Of a stretch of DNA of 64,000 bases, positions 42,476 to 53,196 are shown piece after piece. This DNA is from Cladosporium sp. IMV 00045 (taxonomy: Eukaryota > Ascomycota > Dothideomycetes > Cladosporiales > Cladosporiaceae). Position numbers and translations under genes: made by a program. The stretch is from NCBI GenBank assembly GCA_001931905.2, contig MSJI02000388.1, positions 1 to 64,000 on the forward strand, given 5' to 3'. Each line of letters starts with the position of its first letter. Position 1 is the stretch's first letter. Under the pieces are notes generated by a model that did not search any database, was not told the DNA's origin, and saw nothing but the letters and a program-made list of their open reading frames with translations.

Positions 42476-44426
42476 ATGGAGAACAATCTCGAGATGGGTT
42501 ATCCCGTCAAGGACGGCACTACCACCACCACGATTGCTGCTGGGAACGATGCCTCTGGATCTGGATCTGGCGCTGGCGAGCGCAAAGGTTTCGGAGGCTT
42601 CGTCGACTCTTTCAAACCCGCCCCTTCTCTCGGCAGTGGGAAGTCCTTCGGTGCTGCCACTTTGGACAGCGCAGATGTGCAGCAAGCAGACCAGCTCTCG
42701 CAGGGACTCAAAAGTCGTCATTTGCAGATGATCGCTATTGGCGGATCGATTGGTACTGGGTAAGAATTCCGAAATCCAAAGTCAACAACAGACAACTTCG
42801 AGCATTTTACTAATGATGCATCTAAAAAGTCTTTTCGTTGGCTCCGGTTCTGCTCTTGCGGCTGGAGGGCCTGCTTCGGTCGTCATCGGTTTCGGTCTCG
42901 TTGGTATTATGATTTATTGCACAGTGCAGGCTTTGGGCGAGTTGGCTGTGCAGTTCCCGGTTGCTGGGTCTTTCGCTGCTCATGCTACGCGTTTTGTTGA
43001 TCCTGCGTAAGATCTCAAACTCCTTGTTTCTTTGTGAGTATAGTACTGACGTTTGATGGCAGATGGGGATTCGCTATGGGTTGGAACTACGCTTTGCTTT
43101 GGCTAGTATCGCTACCACTCGAGATTATCGCTGCTTCCATCACGATATCGTTTTGGCAAGGCGCTAAGGATATCGATCCGACTGTATGGGTTGCGATTTT
43201 CTTCGTGCTGATCACTGTGATCAACCTTTTTGGCGTCAAGGGTATGTTATCGCGATTTCAATTATTCAGGAGCTGCTCTGACCCCGTTACTAGGCTATGG
43301 TGAAGCTGAATTCGTCTTCTCGATCATCAAGGTCATTGCAGTCATTGGCTTCATCATTCTGGGAATCATCATCGACTGTGGCGGTGTTCCCGGTGATGGT
43401 AGAGGTTACCTCGGCGCGAGAACGTGGTATGAACCAGGTGCTTTCAACAATGGATTCAAAGGCCTCTGCAGTGTGTTCATCACGGCGGCATTCTCCTTCT
43501 CAGGAACGGAGCTGGTCGGTCTAGCCGCCGCGGAGACCCAAAACCCCAGGATCGAGCTGCCCAAAGCCATCAAGCAGGTTTTCTGGCGCATCCTTCTGTT
43601 CTACATGGTCTCCCTCACAATCGCCGGGCTATTGGTCGGCTACGACGACCCTCGCCTCCTCGGCAGCGGAGACACCGACGCGAACGCCTCCCCTTTCGTG
43701 ATCGCCATCCGAGACGCAGGCATCGCCGGCCTGCCCTCAGTGATGAACGCAGTCATCATGATCGCCGTCCTCTCCGTCGGCAACAGTTCCATCTACGCCA
43801 GCTCGCGCACCCTCGCCGCACTCGCAGAGCAAGGCCAAGCGCCCAAATCCTTCGGCTACATCGACCGCGCCGGCCGACCGCTGGTCAGCATCCTCGTCTC
43901 CTCAGCGTTCGGCCTGTTGTGTTTCGTCGTGGCGGCAGGCGAGAACGCTCAAAGCCAAGCTTTCACCTGGATGCTCGCGATTTCCGGTCTGAGTCTGATC
44001 CTCGCGTGGCTCAGCACGTGCCTGTGCCACATTCGCTTCCGCGCGGCGTGGAAGAAGCAGGGGAGACGGCTGGACGAGCTGCCGTTTAGATCCCAGACGG
44101 GCGTCGTGGGCTCTTACGTCGGTCTGATTTTCAACTGTCTCGTGCTCATCGCGCAATTCTGGATTGGAGCGTGGCCCGTGGGGTATCAAGAGATGACGGC
44201 TGGCGAGCAAGTTCTGTCCTTCTTCCAGGCGTACCTCGCCGCTCCTGTCGTTTTGTTGTTTTACTTCGGTTTCAAGGTCTGGAAGGGCACGTCGATCCAG
44301 CGGGCTGCTAAGATCGATATCACCACCGGCGTGAGGCAGATCGATTTGCCTAGGATTTTGGAGGAAGAGAGGCTCGAGAGGATGACGTGGCCGGCTTGGA
44401 AGAGGTGGTATAGATTTTTCTGCTAG
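42476..44426 (+). CDS. Amino-acid permease (yeast Gap1-like, AAT family)
   Basis: Four exons: 42476-42759, 42830-43006, 43063-43241 and 43294-44426; introns 70, 56 and 52 nt with consistent phases; 590 residues. The start MENNLEMGYPVKD at 42476 is the first ATG that keeps the family layout. A ~75-residue polar N-terminus is followed by LKSRHLQMIAIGGSIGTGLF, the signature of fungal amino-acid/polyamine permeases (TM1). Twelve hydrophobic segments follow, including GELAVQFPVAGSFAAHATRF (TM3 region), FSFSGTELVGLAAAETQNPR (TM6 region) and SVGNSSIYASSRTLAALAEQ. It imports amino acids with protons at the plasma membrane. Substrate range cannot be fixed from sequence. The C-terminus ends in Trp/Phe-Cys, as in palmitoylated yeast permeases. 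Confidence 0.93.
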
Positions 44427-44564
44427 ATTTGGTCTGCATACATCCGTAGATCTGTGTAATAAATTCTAATGTACAAATCGTCGTATTTTACAAGGTGCAG
44501 GCGTTTGGCACCTCACCTGGCCCGTCCATCTGAATGCAATTCCCAGTCACAAGACCATTCGCCC

Positions 44565-45440
44565 TTACTCCTTAGCAACAACATCTTCGTCGACACCACC
44601 CTCTTTGAAATCCTCCTCCTTGGTAGCACCATCCTTAGCACCACCCCCCTCCTTAGCAACAGCACCCGCCTTCCCCTGATACTTCAAAGTCGCAAACCCA
44701 CCCATCTTCCCCTCAAACTCCTGACTCTCCCTCGCGCCCGAAACGCCATCAGCCAGCTTCCTTATCTGATCCAACATCCCCTGACACTCCGCCATAGTCG
44801 CCTTGCGCCCCCTCCTCTTACTCGCAAACACAAACTCGACCTTCCTCCCCTCCTCCAGGAAACCCCTCACCTTCCCCAACCGATGCGCCAAATCGTTCGC
44901 GTCAATCGCCCAATTCAGCTCAACGGTCTTGACACTCCTCTCCTTAGCAGCCGCCTGTTTTGTTTCCTTATTCTGCGCTTTCTTCCGCCTCTCCGCATCC
45001 GCCGCTTCCTTTTTGTTCACGATCTTGCACACGGGGATGAAGTCCGGGTCTTCCGGGTCGTCCGGCGAGAGTTGCACGAGCCGCTCGGTTTTCAGGTCGA
45101 GACCGCGGAGCGTCGCGAAACGGCTCACGGGCTCTTCTACCAGCAGGTTGGTGACGGGGTCGACGAGGTAGATGTCCCGCGCTTTGATCTCTTCGTTCCA
45201 TTTCTGCTCGCGCACTTCGCGCGCGGTGCGTTGGGTTTTGACTTTTTGACCGATGGGGCGGGCGGGCGAGGTTGTGAATGTGCGGACGCTTAGTTGGGTT
45301 TGTCGGAGGGCTTGGTGGTAGAGCTGAGGTTGCGTGTTTCGTAGCGCTGCGGTGCGGGATGTTGATAGTGTGGGCTGCACGAAGATGCTGTAGAGCGCTT
45401 TCATGGGGCTCGCGGCTTGCTGGATGTGTTTTGAGGCCAT
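44565..45440 (-). CDS. Mitochondrial translation initiation factor IF-3
   Basis: Single exon on the reverse strand, 291 residues from ATG 45440; the open frame continues upstream to 45845 but that part lacks conservation, and MASKHIQQAASPMKAL begins a typical mitochondrial presequence. IF3 N-domain-like region: IYLVDPVTNLLVEEPVSRFATLRGLDLKTERLV, written here as motifs IYLVDP and RFATLRGLDL; the linker is Lys/Ala-rich; the IF3 C-domain has TVELNWAIDANDLAHRLGKV and VEFVFASKRRGRKAT. It should bind the mitoribosomal small subunit and keep subunits apart during initiation. Yeast Aim23 is the likely counterpart. The acidic, Gly/Ala-rich C-terminal tail is extra. It lies tail-on before the mL38 gene on the same strand. 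Confidence 0.9.
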   Translation of the reverse strand: MASKHIQQAASPMKALYSIFVQPTLSTSRTAALRNTQPQLYHQALRQTQLSVRTFTTSPARPIGQKVKTQRTAREVREQKWNEEIKARDIYLVDPVTNLLVEEPVSRFATLRGLDLKTERLVQLSPDDPEDPDFIPVCKIVNKKEAADAERRKKAQNKETKQAAAKERSVKTVELNWAIDANDLAHRLGKVRGFLEEGRKVEFVFASKRRGRKATMAECQGMLDQIRKLADGVSGARESQEFEGKMGGFATLKYQGKAGAVAKEGGGAKDGATKEEDFKEGGVDEDVVAKE

Positions 45441-45696
45441 GGTTGCTTGTGTACAAAGGGATGTTGAGTCTGATGATGTCGCGTGCTTGAAATGAGGTGA
45501 TGGGTTGGTAGTTTGTTCTGACGTCGCAGCTTGAAGTTGAAGCTTGGAGAGCCAGAATGCAATCTTCGTCCGTGCACGACTTTTTCGAAATCCAATGATG
45601 TTTAAGAAGGTACATATAAATGAACATGAATCTTGTAGATATGCCAATAATGCTGATAATACAAATACAAATGCTGTACACGTTTCCACAAATAAT

Positions 45697-47064
45697 CTAC
45701 CTGTACCTGCTTCCGGGCAGCTTCTTGTACGGCAAGGGCTCGACCTTCTTCCTCTTGAACTCGACATCTCCACCAGGCACGCCAGCACGCTCCATAACAC
45801 CAGCAGTTCCCTCGTCGTAGATCGTTCTGAAGAGATCCGCGCCAATAGGCTTCAGATTCTGCTTGAAGGCGAAAGACTTCAGGATAAAGCCGTCGCGCTG
45901 TGTGTAACGGCCCTCCTCCTTAATCTTCGCCACGTCGACCTCCTGAGATCGGTTGACGGTAGCGTCGCCACTGGGCTCACGTGCAGGCTGCTCCATGATG
46001 ACAATGGCCAGACGCTGGTAAGGCAGACCCTTCTGAGAGAACGGAGGGAACCAGGGGAGGATGATCTGCTTGTCGCTCAAGTCTCCAAGCCTCACCATGG
46101 TCTCGGTGGGAGAGATGGGCACGTTGCTTGCAAGGTAGTGGCATCGGAAGTCAAAGCCGTCCTTCTCGACATTGGGGACATCAGGATCCACGACTGCGAT
46201 GGTGTACAGGCGCTCGCCCTGGTCGTAGGGCTGAATGTTGAGGAAAGGTGCGATCTCGGAGACGCGAGAGTCGACGATCTCTCCGTGTTGCACCTTGCGG
46301 CGGCCGAACATGAGTGATGTCGAGACCACGGGATCGATAGCCGGCAGGATATCGGGGACCACGTTCATCTGGGTGAGGCGCTGCATGAGAACATTGCGTT
46401 TGTAGCTGCGCCACTTCTTGTCTGCGAGATGGCGGTAGATGGGTTTGTTCATGTCACCTGATCACGTTAGCTACATGCCGTTCGCAATGCGTGCGATCGA
46501 TCACCAAGACACACCTTGCTTGTCCTCGAACGTCCTCTTCACGACAGGGTCGTTGATGTCGGCCAGAATCTTGAGGTGATCCAAACCTCTCCTCATGGAA
46601 TCAAGCCTGTGCTGTTTGCGACCCTCATCTTGCGGCGCGACATTCTCCGCCTGCAAGCGCTCGATGCGCGCCCTGCGCTCCTTGATTTGCTCAAGCTTCT
46701 CAGCCCTGTCCGTCTGCAAGATCTTGCGCGCCTCCTGGAAACACTGGAAGGGAAGCTGCTCGAAGGGAATGTTCTGGGTCTGCTTGAGCATGTGACGCCT
46801 ACGGCGGGAGGCCACGGGCTGCTTTCCGGACTCCTGGACGAGGCGACGCTCCTGGGAGGGTTTTGAGACGTGTTCGGGGTTGAGAGGAGTGGATTGGCCG
46901 GCAAGAGGAGGAGGTTGAGATTCGGTGGGAGTCAATTCGGTGGTGGTGGATTCCAGGAGAGCGGCGCGAGAGGTGGTGAAGGTGCGGATGGGCAGCGATG
47001 ACCTGTCATGCTTTGCGCATTGCAGGCATCGGGCCAGCGGACGGGCACTCTTCTCGAATGCCAT
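45697..47064 (-). CDS. mrpl35: Mitochondrial large ribosomal subunit protein mL38 (PEBP-like, yeast Mrpl35)
   Basis: Two exons on the reverse strand, 47064-46515 and 46457-45697, with a 57-nt intron (GTGTGT..TCAG); 436 residues. The first 40 residues (MAFEKSARPLARCLQCAKHD, then RTFTTSRAAL) look like a mitochondrial presequence. Residues about 100-185 are highly charged helices (KILQTDRAEKLEQIKERR). The second exon carries the phosphatidylethanolamine-binding-protein fold: YTIAVVDPDVPNVEKDGF, CHYLASNVPISP, ILPWFPPFSQKGLPYQRLAI. This long N-terminus plus PEBP domain is mL38 of the mitoribosome, not a stand-alone PEBP. Ligand-binding residues of PEBP appear only partly kept, as expected for the ribosomal form. 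It is divergent from uL4m with only 219 bp between starts. Confidence 0.92.
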
Positions 47065-47283
47065 TGTACTGGACGGGCGTGGCAGTATTTTGGTGGATTA
47101 TCAGACACTGATCGTAGGGCCAAAGACTGGTGAAGCCCGGGCATACCAAAAGTCGCAAGCCAGCACCTCCGAAAAGCCCGCAAACTTCCCCGACGCCAGC
47201 GCTCCTTGCAAGCACCGCGAACAAATCGTCCCGTAGTTGTTATATCCAGGCCCTGACACCAAACCCGTCCAATATCAACGACC
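47065..47283. promoter_or_regulatory. 219-bp bidirectional promoter between mL38 and uL4m genes
   Basis: The two start codons face away from each other across 219 bp, so both mitoribosomal genes are driven from this short segment. No specific element was recognised. Confidence 0.55.
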
Positions 47284-48303
47284 ATGGCTTCCAGGAGGGC
47301 GACAGGACCGGCCAAGCAGCTCTTCAATGGCTTCAGAATATCACAACGAGTGCAGCAACCCACCCTCGTGCGCGGAATAGCCACATCAGAGGCTCGCCAT
47401 GCGACTCTGCCCACCGAACAACCCATCGTCAAGGACGACGTCTCCGTCCCTCCTCCCAACACCAAACTCCCCCCTCAACCGAAGAAGCCCAAACGACAGC
47501 AAAACCCCTTCCTCACAACAACACAATGCACCCTCCACGAATTCCCCTCCTTCGAGCCCACCTCCTTCGTCTCCTACCCCGGCACGCACCTCCTCGAGCC
47601 TCTGCGCAAGGACCTCCTGCACCGCGCCGTCGTCTACGAGGGCGACATGACCCGCCAGGGCACGGCGTCGACCAAATACCGCAGCGAAGTGCACGGCTCG
47701 AACCGCAAGATCCGACCGCAAAAGGGCACCGGCAGCGCGCGCCTGGGCGACAAGAAGAGCCCCATGCTCAAGGGCGGCGGCGTGGCTTTCGGGCCCAAGC
47801 CCAGAGATTTCAGCACCGACCTGCCGCGCAAGGTGTACGATCAGGCGTGGAGGCTGGCGCTCAGCTACCGCTACCGCAAGGGCGAGCTGATCCTCGTCGA
47901 CGGCGAGCTGGACATCGACGTCGCCGAGGGCAGTCTGGAGAGGTACATGAGGGATTTCCTGAAGTGGCAGAACATGGGCCGCGCGGGGGGTAGGACGCTC
48001 TTCGTCACGAGCGAGCGGAGACACAACCTTTTCGACGCGCTGGAGGGGGAGAACATGGGCCGTCACGCGAGGGCGCTGGAGGTCGGGCTTGTGGATGTCA
48101 AGGATATGTTGGAGATGGGACGGGTGGTGATGGAGAGGGAGGCGCTGGAGGAGTTGTTCCTGGAGCACGAGAACGATTTAGGCTATGACCAGCAATTCAA
48201 GACGCACATGTACCGGGCGAGGAAGGACGAGAGTCGCGCTTTCAGGAGGGCTGAACTCGCTGCTATCCAGGCTGGTGAGATTGAGGCGGAGCAGCTGCTT
48301 TAG
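47284..48303 (+). CDS. yml6: Mitochondrial large ribosomal subunit protein uL4m (yeast Yml6)
   Basis: Single exon, 339 residues from ATG 47284. The first ~40 residues (MASRRATGPAKQLFNGFRIS...VRGIATSEARHA) are a mitochondrial presequence. The uL4 fold follows: LLEPLRKDLLHRAVVYEGDM, then the extended loop GSNRKIRPQKGTGSARLGDK and GGGVAFGPKPRDFSTDLP, which lines the exit tunnel in the bacterial L4 homologue, and the C-terminal half with LALSYRYRKGELILVDGEL. It is a core tunnel protein of the mitoribosome. Together with the two genes to its left it forms a three-gene mitochondrial translation block. No anomaly seen. Confidence 0.95.
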   Translation: MASRRATGPAKQLFNGFRISQRVQQPTLVRGIATSEARHATLPTEQPIVKDDVSVPPPNTKLPPQPKKPKRQQNPFLTTTQCTLHEFPSFEPTSFVSYPGTHLLEPLRKDLLHRAVVYEGDMTRQGTASTKYRSEVHGSNRKIRPQKGTGSARLGDKKSPMLKGGGVAFGPKPRDFSTDLPRKVYDQAWRLALSYRYRKGELILVDGELDIDVAEGSLERYMRDFLKWQNMGRAGGRTLFVTSERRHNLFDALEGENMGRHARALEVGLVDVKDMLEMGRVVMEREALEELFLEHENDLGYDQQFKTHMYRARKDESRAFRRAELAAIQAGEIEAEQLL

Positions 48304-48547
48304 GATATGTTGTATGTATATTTATTGACTGTAAAAAACGCATTGTTTCTTTTAGGCAACATCAGGCTGGGAATCTATTCGAACATCGTCTGCATGACAC
48401 TCTCTTTGATGATCTCGAAACATGTTGACCGCTTCATCACAGTCTTCAAAATGCGAACAGAGAGCCAATACAGGTCATATTCATTCGAAACGCGAAAATC
48501 ACATTGCTACAAAACCTCGTACATACAAAACAAAACTCCCGCTCAGC

Positions 48548-50363
48548 TCACTTCAAACCCTCAGCAAGACCCTTCAAGAAAGTCGCCAAACCATGCGCTC
48601 CGGGGTCAGGCACCTCCTCAAAACCACTACCACCAACATACACCGTCCTGCCCAAACTCGCCTGCATGCCCTTCGTCCTCGCCGCGCCCTGCTCCGCCGC
48701 CTGCGCAGCCTTATCGACATCCCCACTGTTGCCCAACTCCTCCACAAAAGGCGCCAGAGCATCCACGAGCGTCCTGTCGCCCGGCTTGGCGGGTGTGTAC
48801 TTCGCCATGCTCTGGCTGGCGATCTGCAGGGCCTTGGCCCAGACCTGCGCGTCCGCGGATTTGCCCCCGCCGTTGCCCTGCGTGCGCAGGCCGTGGGCGA
48901 GCGCGTTGAGGAAGATGGCGTAGATGGCGCCGCTGGTGCCGTCCATCGTCGTCTCGACCGTCGAGATGATGGCGTCGAGGTACAGCGCGGCGTCGGACTG
49001 GCTCGAGTCGAGCGAGGAGAGGATGCCTTCGGCGCCGCGCTTGAGTCCGATGCCGCAGTCGCCGTCGCCGACGACGGTGTCGTAGCGCGTGATGTCGGGT
49101 TCGGCGTCGATGAGGCGCTGCAGTGCGTGTTTGAGGGCTTTGGTGGCGTGCGCGGGGTCGAGGGTGAGGTTGGAGGGTTTGTTCGCTACGTCTTTGTCGC
49201 CAGCTGTGGTGCTCGTTTGGGTCGGTGGGTTGGTCCAGGTTGAGGACTTGACTGGTGCTGCCCAGCCTGTTGCTTCGGCTGGTGCGTCGAGGAGCTCGAG
49301 GAGGGGTTTGCTGACGCCGGAGTCGGTGAGTTTCAGCAGCGAGATGGAGAAGCCTAGGCCGTTGAGGGAGGTCATGAATGTGCCCGAGAGGACTCGGACG
49401 GGTTTGATGCCGTAGGTCTTCTCGAGCTGGCCGACGACTTCGGCGGTGATGCCGCCCATTTCGAGCGGGCTGACGCCTCCGAGGTTGTTGACGAGGAGGA
49501 CTGTGTCGTCACTCTTGCTGACTTGAAGGAAAGCTCGGTCCTTGTCCGTCGGATCGAGCATGTATCCCAGCATAGTCTTGACCGTGGCCGGCAGCTCAGT
49601 GGTGGTTCGCTCCGAGCCTGGCTCGTTGTGAATGCCCATGCCGACCTCGACCTCGCCGTCTTTCAACTCGTCCTCTCCTCCTGGTGCACGGCCTGGTACA
49701 TGGACGTGGGCCAGGGAGCTTCCAATGGAGACCGTGTTGTCGGCCACCACCTTGGCAACCTTATGGACCTCCTGCAAACTAGCACCTGTCGCAGCCAAAG
49801 CACCAGCGATCTTCTGAACAAGCACGGTTCCCGCAATGCCGCGACGACCGACCTTGCCACCCTTCGCTCTGCCGACGCCACAGTCATCTGCCATGACGAT
49901 CATCTCGGCTTCGATGCCAGCCGACTTCGCTTTCTCAACAGCCATGCCGAAGTTGAGCACATCGCCGGTATAGTTCATGACCACGACGAGGACACCTTTG
50001 CTCTTCTCGACTCTCTGCAGAATGCATCGTCTGATCTGCTCCGCACTGGGCGAAGCGAAGATGGTTCCTGCAACAGCGCCAGAGAGGAGACCCGGACCGA
50101 CGAAGGCTGCGAACGAGGGCTCATGGCCGGCACCACCACCTGAGACCAGGGACACCTGTGGTTTGGCGGCGTCGGGTCGAAGGTAGACGACCTTGTTCTC
50201 TGCGTCAAGAGCAGTGGTTGGGTTTGTTTGGGTGACGGCCTGCAGAGCAGACTGGATCAAGTGTGTGGCATCATTGATGAAGTGTTTGGCTGGGGGAGTA
50301 CATGTGTTGTTTAGCTACTGTCTTGTGGCTTGTATCGAAGGGAAGAGGAGCTATACCTGACAT
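48548..50363 (-). CDS. dak1: Dihydroxyacetone kinase (ATP-dependent, Dak family)
   Basis: Two exons on the reverse strand: a 7-nt first coding exon 50363-50357 (ATGTCAG) and 50289-48548, with a 67-nt intron (GTATAG..CCCAG). Splicing gives MSAKHFINDATHLIQSALQ, the normal Dak start; total 582 residues. DhaK domain 1-~345: SGGGAGHEPSFAAFVG, the ADDCGVG motif, and GMGIHNEPG with His223, the residue that binds the substrate carbonyl. DhaL domain, about 390-582: GDGDCGIGLKRGAEGI (Mg-ATP binding) and TMDGTSG. It phosphorylates dihydroxyacetone, detoxifying it and feeding glycerol carbon into glycolysis. The product, DHAP, is also the aldolase product, but the genes are 20 kb apart and not linked. 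The first Met of the longer exon alone would truncate 18 residues. Confidence 0.95.
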
Positions 50364-51432
50364 CTCCGGGTCAAGATGGCTCAAATCGATAGCTAGGTTG
50401 GATTGTATACAAGCTGGAGCAACAAGGCGTTGACAAATGTCGGGTAGAGCAAACAGAGAGAGGTATGATGGAAGAGAAGAAGAGAAGGACAGCTCACCCA
50501 ATATGCTTACTTTACGGACCTTCGCCCTGGGACCACAAAAAAGTGTTGACAAAAAGGATCTGGTCCACTTGCCATCCCCTCAATGATGTTTCCCTTGGCC
50601 TATACCACCTCCAGATTGATGCGGGGTTCTGGCCCTGGGGGTGTGGGCGGGGTCAGATACGGCGAATACCGCCGTGCGAGAGGTCGGAAGACCGGAGGCG
50701 ACGTGCGATGCTGGTTTGAAGGCTCACATGGAACTGTGAGAGTTCACCATCATTGGCGTGAAAACCTTCGTCCATACTGGGATGTTGCTATCTCATGGCT
50801 TGAAAATCACGATGCTTGGTTTTTCCGGTCAAGCTGGGGGAACCGATGGACCGTCCGGACGCAGCAGCGTGGAGCCGATTATGGAGCAATCAGTGATCGG
50901 GTTGTATATATAATGCGGATCAATCACGTGGTCATTGCAGAGCGATTCAGGCCTCTTGGAGGAAAAACCATCGAACGTGTTTCATCACAGAACGAAGGGC
51001 TCGCGAATGCTCATCGCATGCATATCATTGGCGTTAGGGTACTATTCCACCCCAAGGCCATCGATCTTGTACTCGACAATGATCCTGATGAAGGGTCTTG
51101 AAAACTGGTATGATTAGCGCAAATGTGATCGATTTCCTCGGAACGCATTATTATTAGATGTTAGTTCATTGTTATCAGATGTTAGTGGTCTTTTCCGTGA
51201 GACACAACCCTCGCTTGAGCTGCCTTGTTCCTGCCAGCTGTAGCGGAGGGCACGTCACGTCACGGCTTTCTGTTGGCTTCCACGTGCATCACATCCGCCA
51301 CCAAAACATTCCCAAGTGCATCCTCACCGCACTCACAACTACATAACCACCGTCTCATTCGAGCCACTGTACCCACTGTACGATAATACTCGACTGCAGT
51401 TCGACACGAACTCAGATATCCGCATCGCAAAG
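50364..51432. promoter_or_regulatory. Divergent upstream region of dak1 and ubp6
   Basis: 1.07 kb with no supported gene. A direct repeat AGATGTTAGT occurs near 51155 and 51178. The open frame runs into ubp6 from 51316 but the extra residues are not conserved. Confidence 0.5.
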
Positions 51433-53196
51433 ATGGCGGCCGTCCCAGTGAAAGTAAAGCACCAGGGTAAAACCTACGACATCGAGATCGACCCTTCTTC
51501 GACCGGCGAGGACCTTCAGCTTCAGCTCTACTCTCTCACCAATGTCGAGCCCGATAACCAGAAGATCATGGCCGGCAAGATGATCAAGGCCGACACTCAA
51601 CTCTCCACCGTCAAGTTCAAGCCCAATCAGGTCATCACCATGCTTGGACAGCCCTCCGCGAACGTCGTGATGGAAGCACCGAAAGAGAGGATGAAGTTTA
51701 TGGAGGACATGACCGATGCTGAGATGGCAAGGCAAGAGGGCGCCATGCCTGCGGGCTTGAACAACACCGGCAACACTTGTTACGCAAACGCTACTCTGCA
51801 GACGCTGCGCATCATTCCTGAGCTGCAAGAACAGCTGCAGACCTACAAGCCTAGTGCGCAGGCTGGCCCATCAGGCTCGTCGCTGTTCAGCGCCGATCAG
51901 CTGGCGAACGTCGGACTCGGTGGACTCGGTGGCGCCAACGATCTGACTGGATCCTTGAGGGATGTTTACAAGATGATGGGCGAAACGCAGGGCGCTGTAC
52001 AACCTCTGATGTTCTTGACTGCGCTGCGTCAACAGTTCCCTCAATTCGCGGAGAAGTCCAAGACTGGCCACGGATACGCACAGCAGGATGCCGAAGAGAT
52101 GTGGTCCCAGCTGATCCAGACCCTTGATCAGTCACTGAAGCTTGACACCAAGGCTGCGGCCGATGAGGGCTTCAACACATGGGTAGAGAAATACATGGGA
52201 GGCCGCTTTGAGAGCGTCACTTCAAGCGAGGAGGCTCCGGATGAAGCACCACAGCATGGAAAGGACGCCTTCAGAGACTTGAAGTGCAACATCAGCGCCG
52301 AAACCAACCACCTTCGCGAGGGTCTCTCGATTGGCCTTAACGAGGAATTCGAGAAGAACTCCGAGACACTTGGTCGCAACGCTGTCTACAAGAAGACTTC
52401 CCGCATCGCCCGTCTACCCAAATATCTTCCTATCCACTTGATGCGCTTTCTCTGGCGTCGTGATACGGGCAAGAAGGCTAAGATTCTCCGCAAGGTTTCT
52501 TTCCAGCACGAGATTGATTTGCTGGAGTTCTGCACCGACGAGCTGCGCGCAAAGCTCGTCCCGGTGCGTGACCGCGTTCGCGAGGTGAGGAAGGAGATTG
52601 AGGATGTTGAACGCCAAAAGAAGAGGCAGAAGCGCAGACGTCAGGACATCGAGGACGAGGCGCAGGGCGCAAGCAAGATCTCCAAGGACGAGCCTTTCCA
52701 GAAGCGCGCACAGAAGGAGAAGGAGCGTGAGACGAAGGCTACCGGCCCTGACAGTGAGGCCGAGCTCGCGAAGGACAAGAAGGGGGGTGACACCCAGATG
52801 GGTGGAACTGAAGAGGAGGTTTTCAAGACCGACGCCGAGATTGAGCAGGAGCGCGCAGAGTCGATCCGTAAGCTGAAAGCGGACCTTCTTGCCGCTGTCG
52901 ACCCTGAGATGGCCAAGGACAGTACCGCCAACCAGACCGGCCTGTACGAGCTGCGCGGTGTGGTCACCCACCAAGGTTCTTCTGCTGACTCTGGTCACTA
53001 CACGGCGTACGTCAAGAAGACCGCTCAGCCAGGCAAGGAGGAGGACGGCAAGTGGTGGTGGTTCAACGATGACAAGGTTCAGGAAGTGGACAGCGAGAAG
53101 ATTGAGACTCTGTCCGGTGGCGGCGAGAGCCATTCCGCCCTCATCTTGCTGTACCGTGCTGTTGAGCTGCCCAAGACGGAGGAGACTGTTGCTTGA
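51433..53196 (+). CDS. ubp6: Proteasome-associated ubiquitin carboxyl-terminal hydrolase Ubp6 (USP14)
   Basis: Single exon, 587 residues from ATG 51433 (MAAVPVKVKHQG). Residues 1-80 are a ubiquitin-like domain (TNVEPDNQKIMAGKMI). The USP Cys box GLNNTGNTCYANATLQTLR contains catalytic Cys116; the QQDAEEMW motif follows; the His box THQGSSADSGHYTAYVK contains His522; the end WWWFNDDKVQEVD is the standard USP tail. A Lys/Arg/Glu-rich insertion (about 385-470) splits the catalytic domain. Ubp6 docks on Rpn1 of the 26S proteasome through its UBL, trims ubiquitin from substrates and slows degradation. The Cys box reads CYANATLQ where most homologues have Leu after Tyr, a mild change. Function is firm. 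Confidence 0.96.
   Translation: MAAVPVKVKHQGKTYDIEIDPSSTGEDLQLQLYSLTNVEPDNQKIMAGKMIKADTQLSTVKFKPNQVITMLGQPSANVVMEAPKERMKFMEDMTDAEMARQEGAMPAGLNNTGNTCYANATLQTLRIIPELQEQLQTYKPSAQAGPSGSSLFSADQLANVGLGGLGGANDLTGSLRDVYKMMGETQGAVQPLMFLTALRQQFPQFAEKSKTGHGYAQQDAEEMWSQLIQTLDQSLKLDTKAAADEGFNTWVEKYMGGRFESVTSSEEAPDEAPQHGKDAFRDLKCNISAETNHLREGLSIGLNEEFEKNSETLGRNAVYKKTSRIARLPKYLPIHLMRFLWRRDTGKKAKILRKVSFQHEIDLLEFCTDELRAKLVPVRDRVREVRKEIEDVERQKKRQKRRRQDIEDEAQGASKISKDEPFQKRAQKEKERETKATGPDSEAELAKDKKGGDTQMGGTEEEVFKTDAEIEQERAESIRKLKADLLAAVDPEMAKDSTANQTGLYELRGVVTHQGSSADSGHYTAYVKKTAQPGKEEDGKWWWFNDDKVQEVDSEKIETLSGGGESHSALILLYRAVELPKTEETVA

Noticed and set aside
39302..44426. Secondary-metabolite or transport cluster around the Zn2Cys6 regulator and permease
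   Set aside because: No biosynthetic enzyme (PKS, NRPS, terpene cyclase, P450) is present nearby.
52414..53133. 239-codon open frame antisense to ubp6
   Set aside because: Leu/Arg/Val-rich shadow of the USP coding sequence; no independent signal.
6782..53196. Idea that ubiquitin-pathway genes (ubc13, dcn1, prp19, RING/SIM, ubp6) form a functional cluster
   Set aside because: They are spread over 46 kb, separated by unrelated genes, in mixed orientation, and act in different pathways; chance is sufficient.
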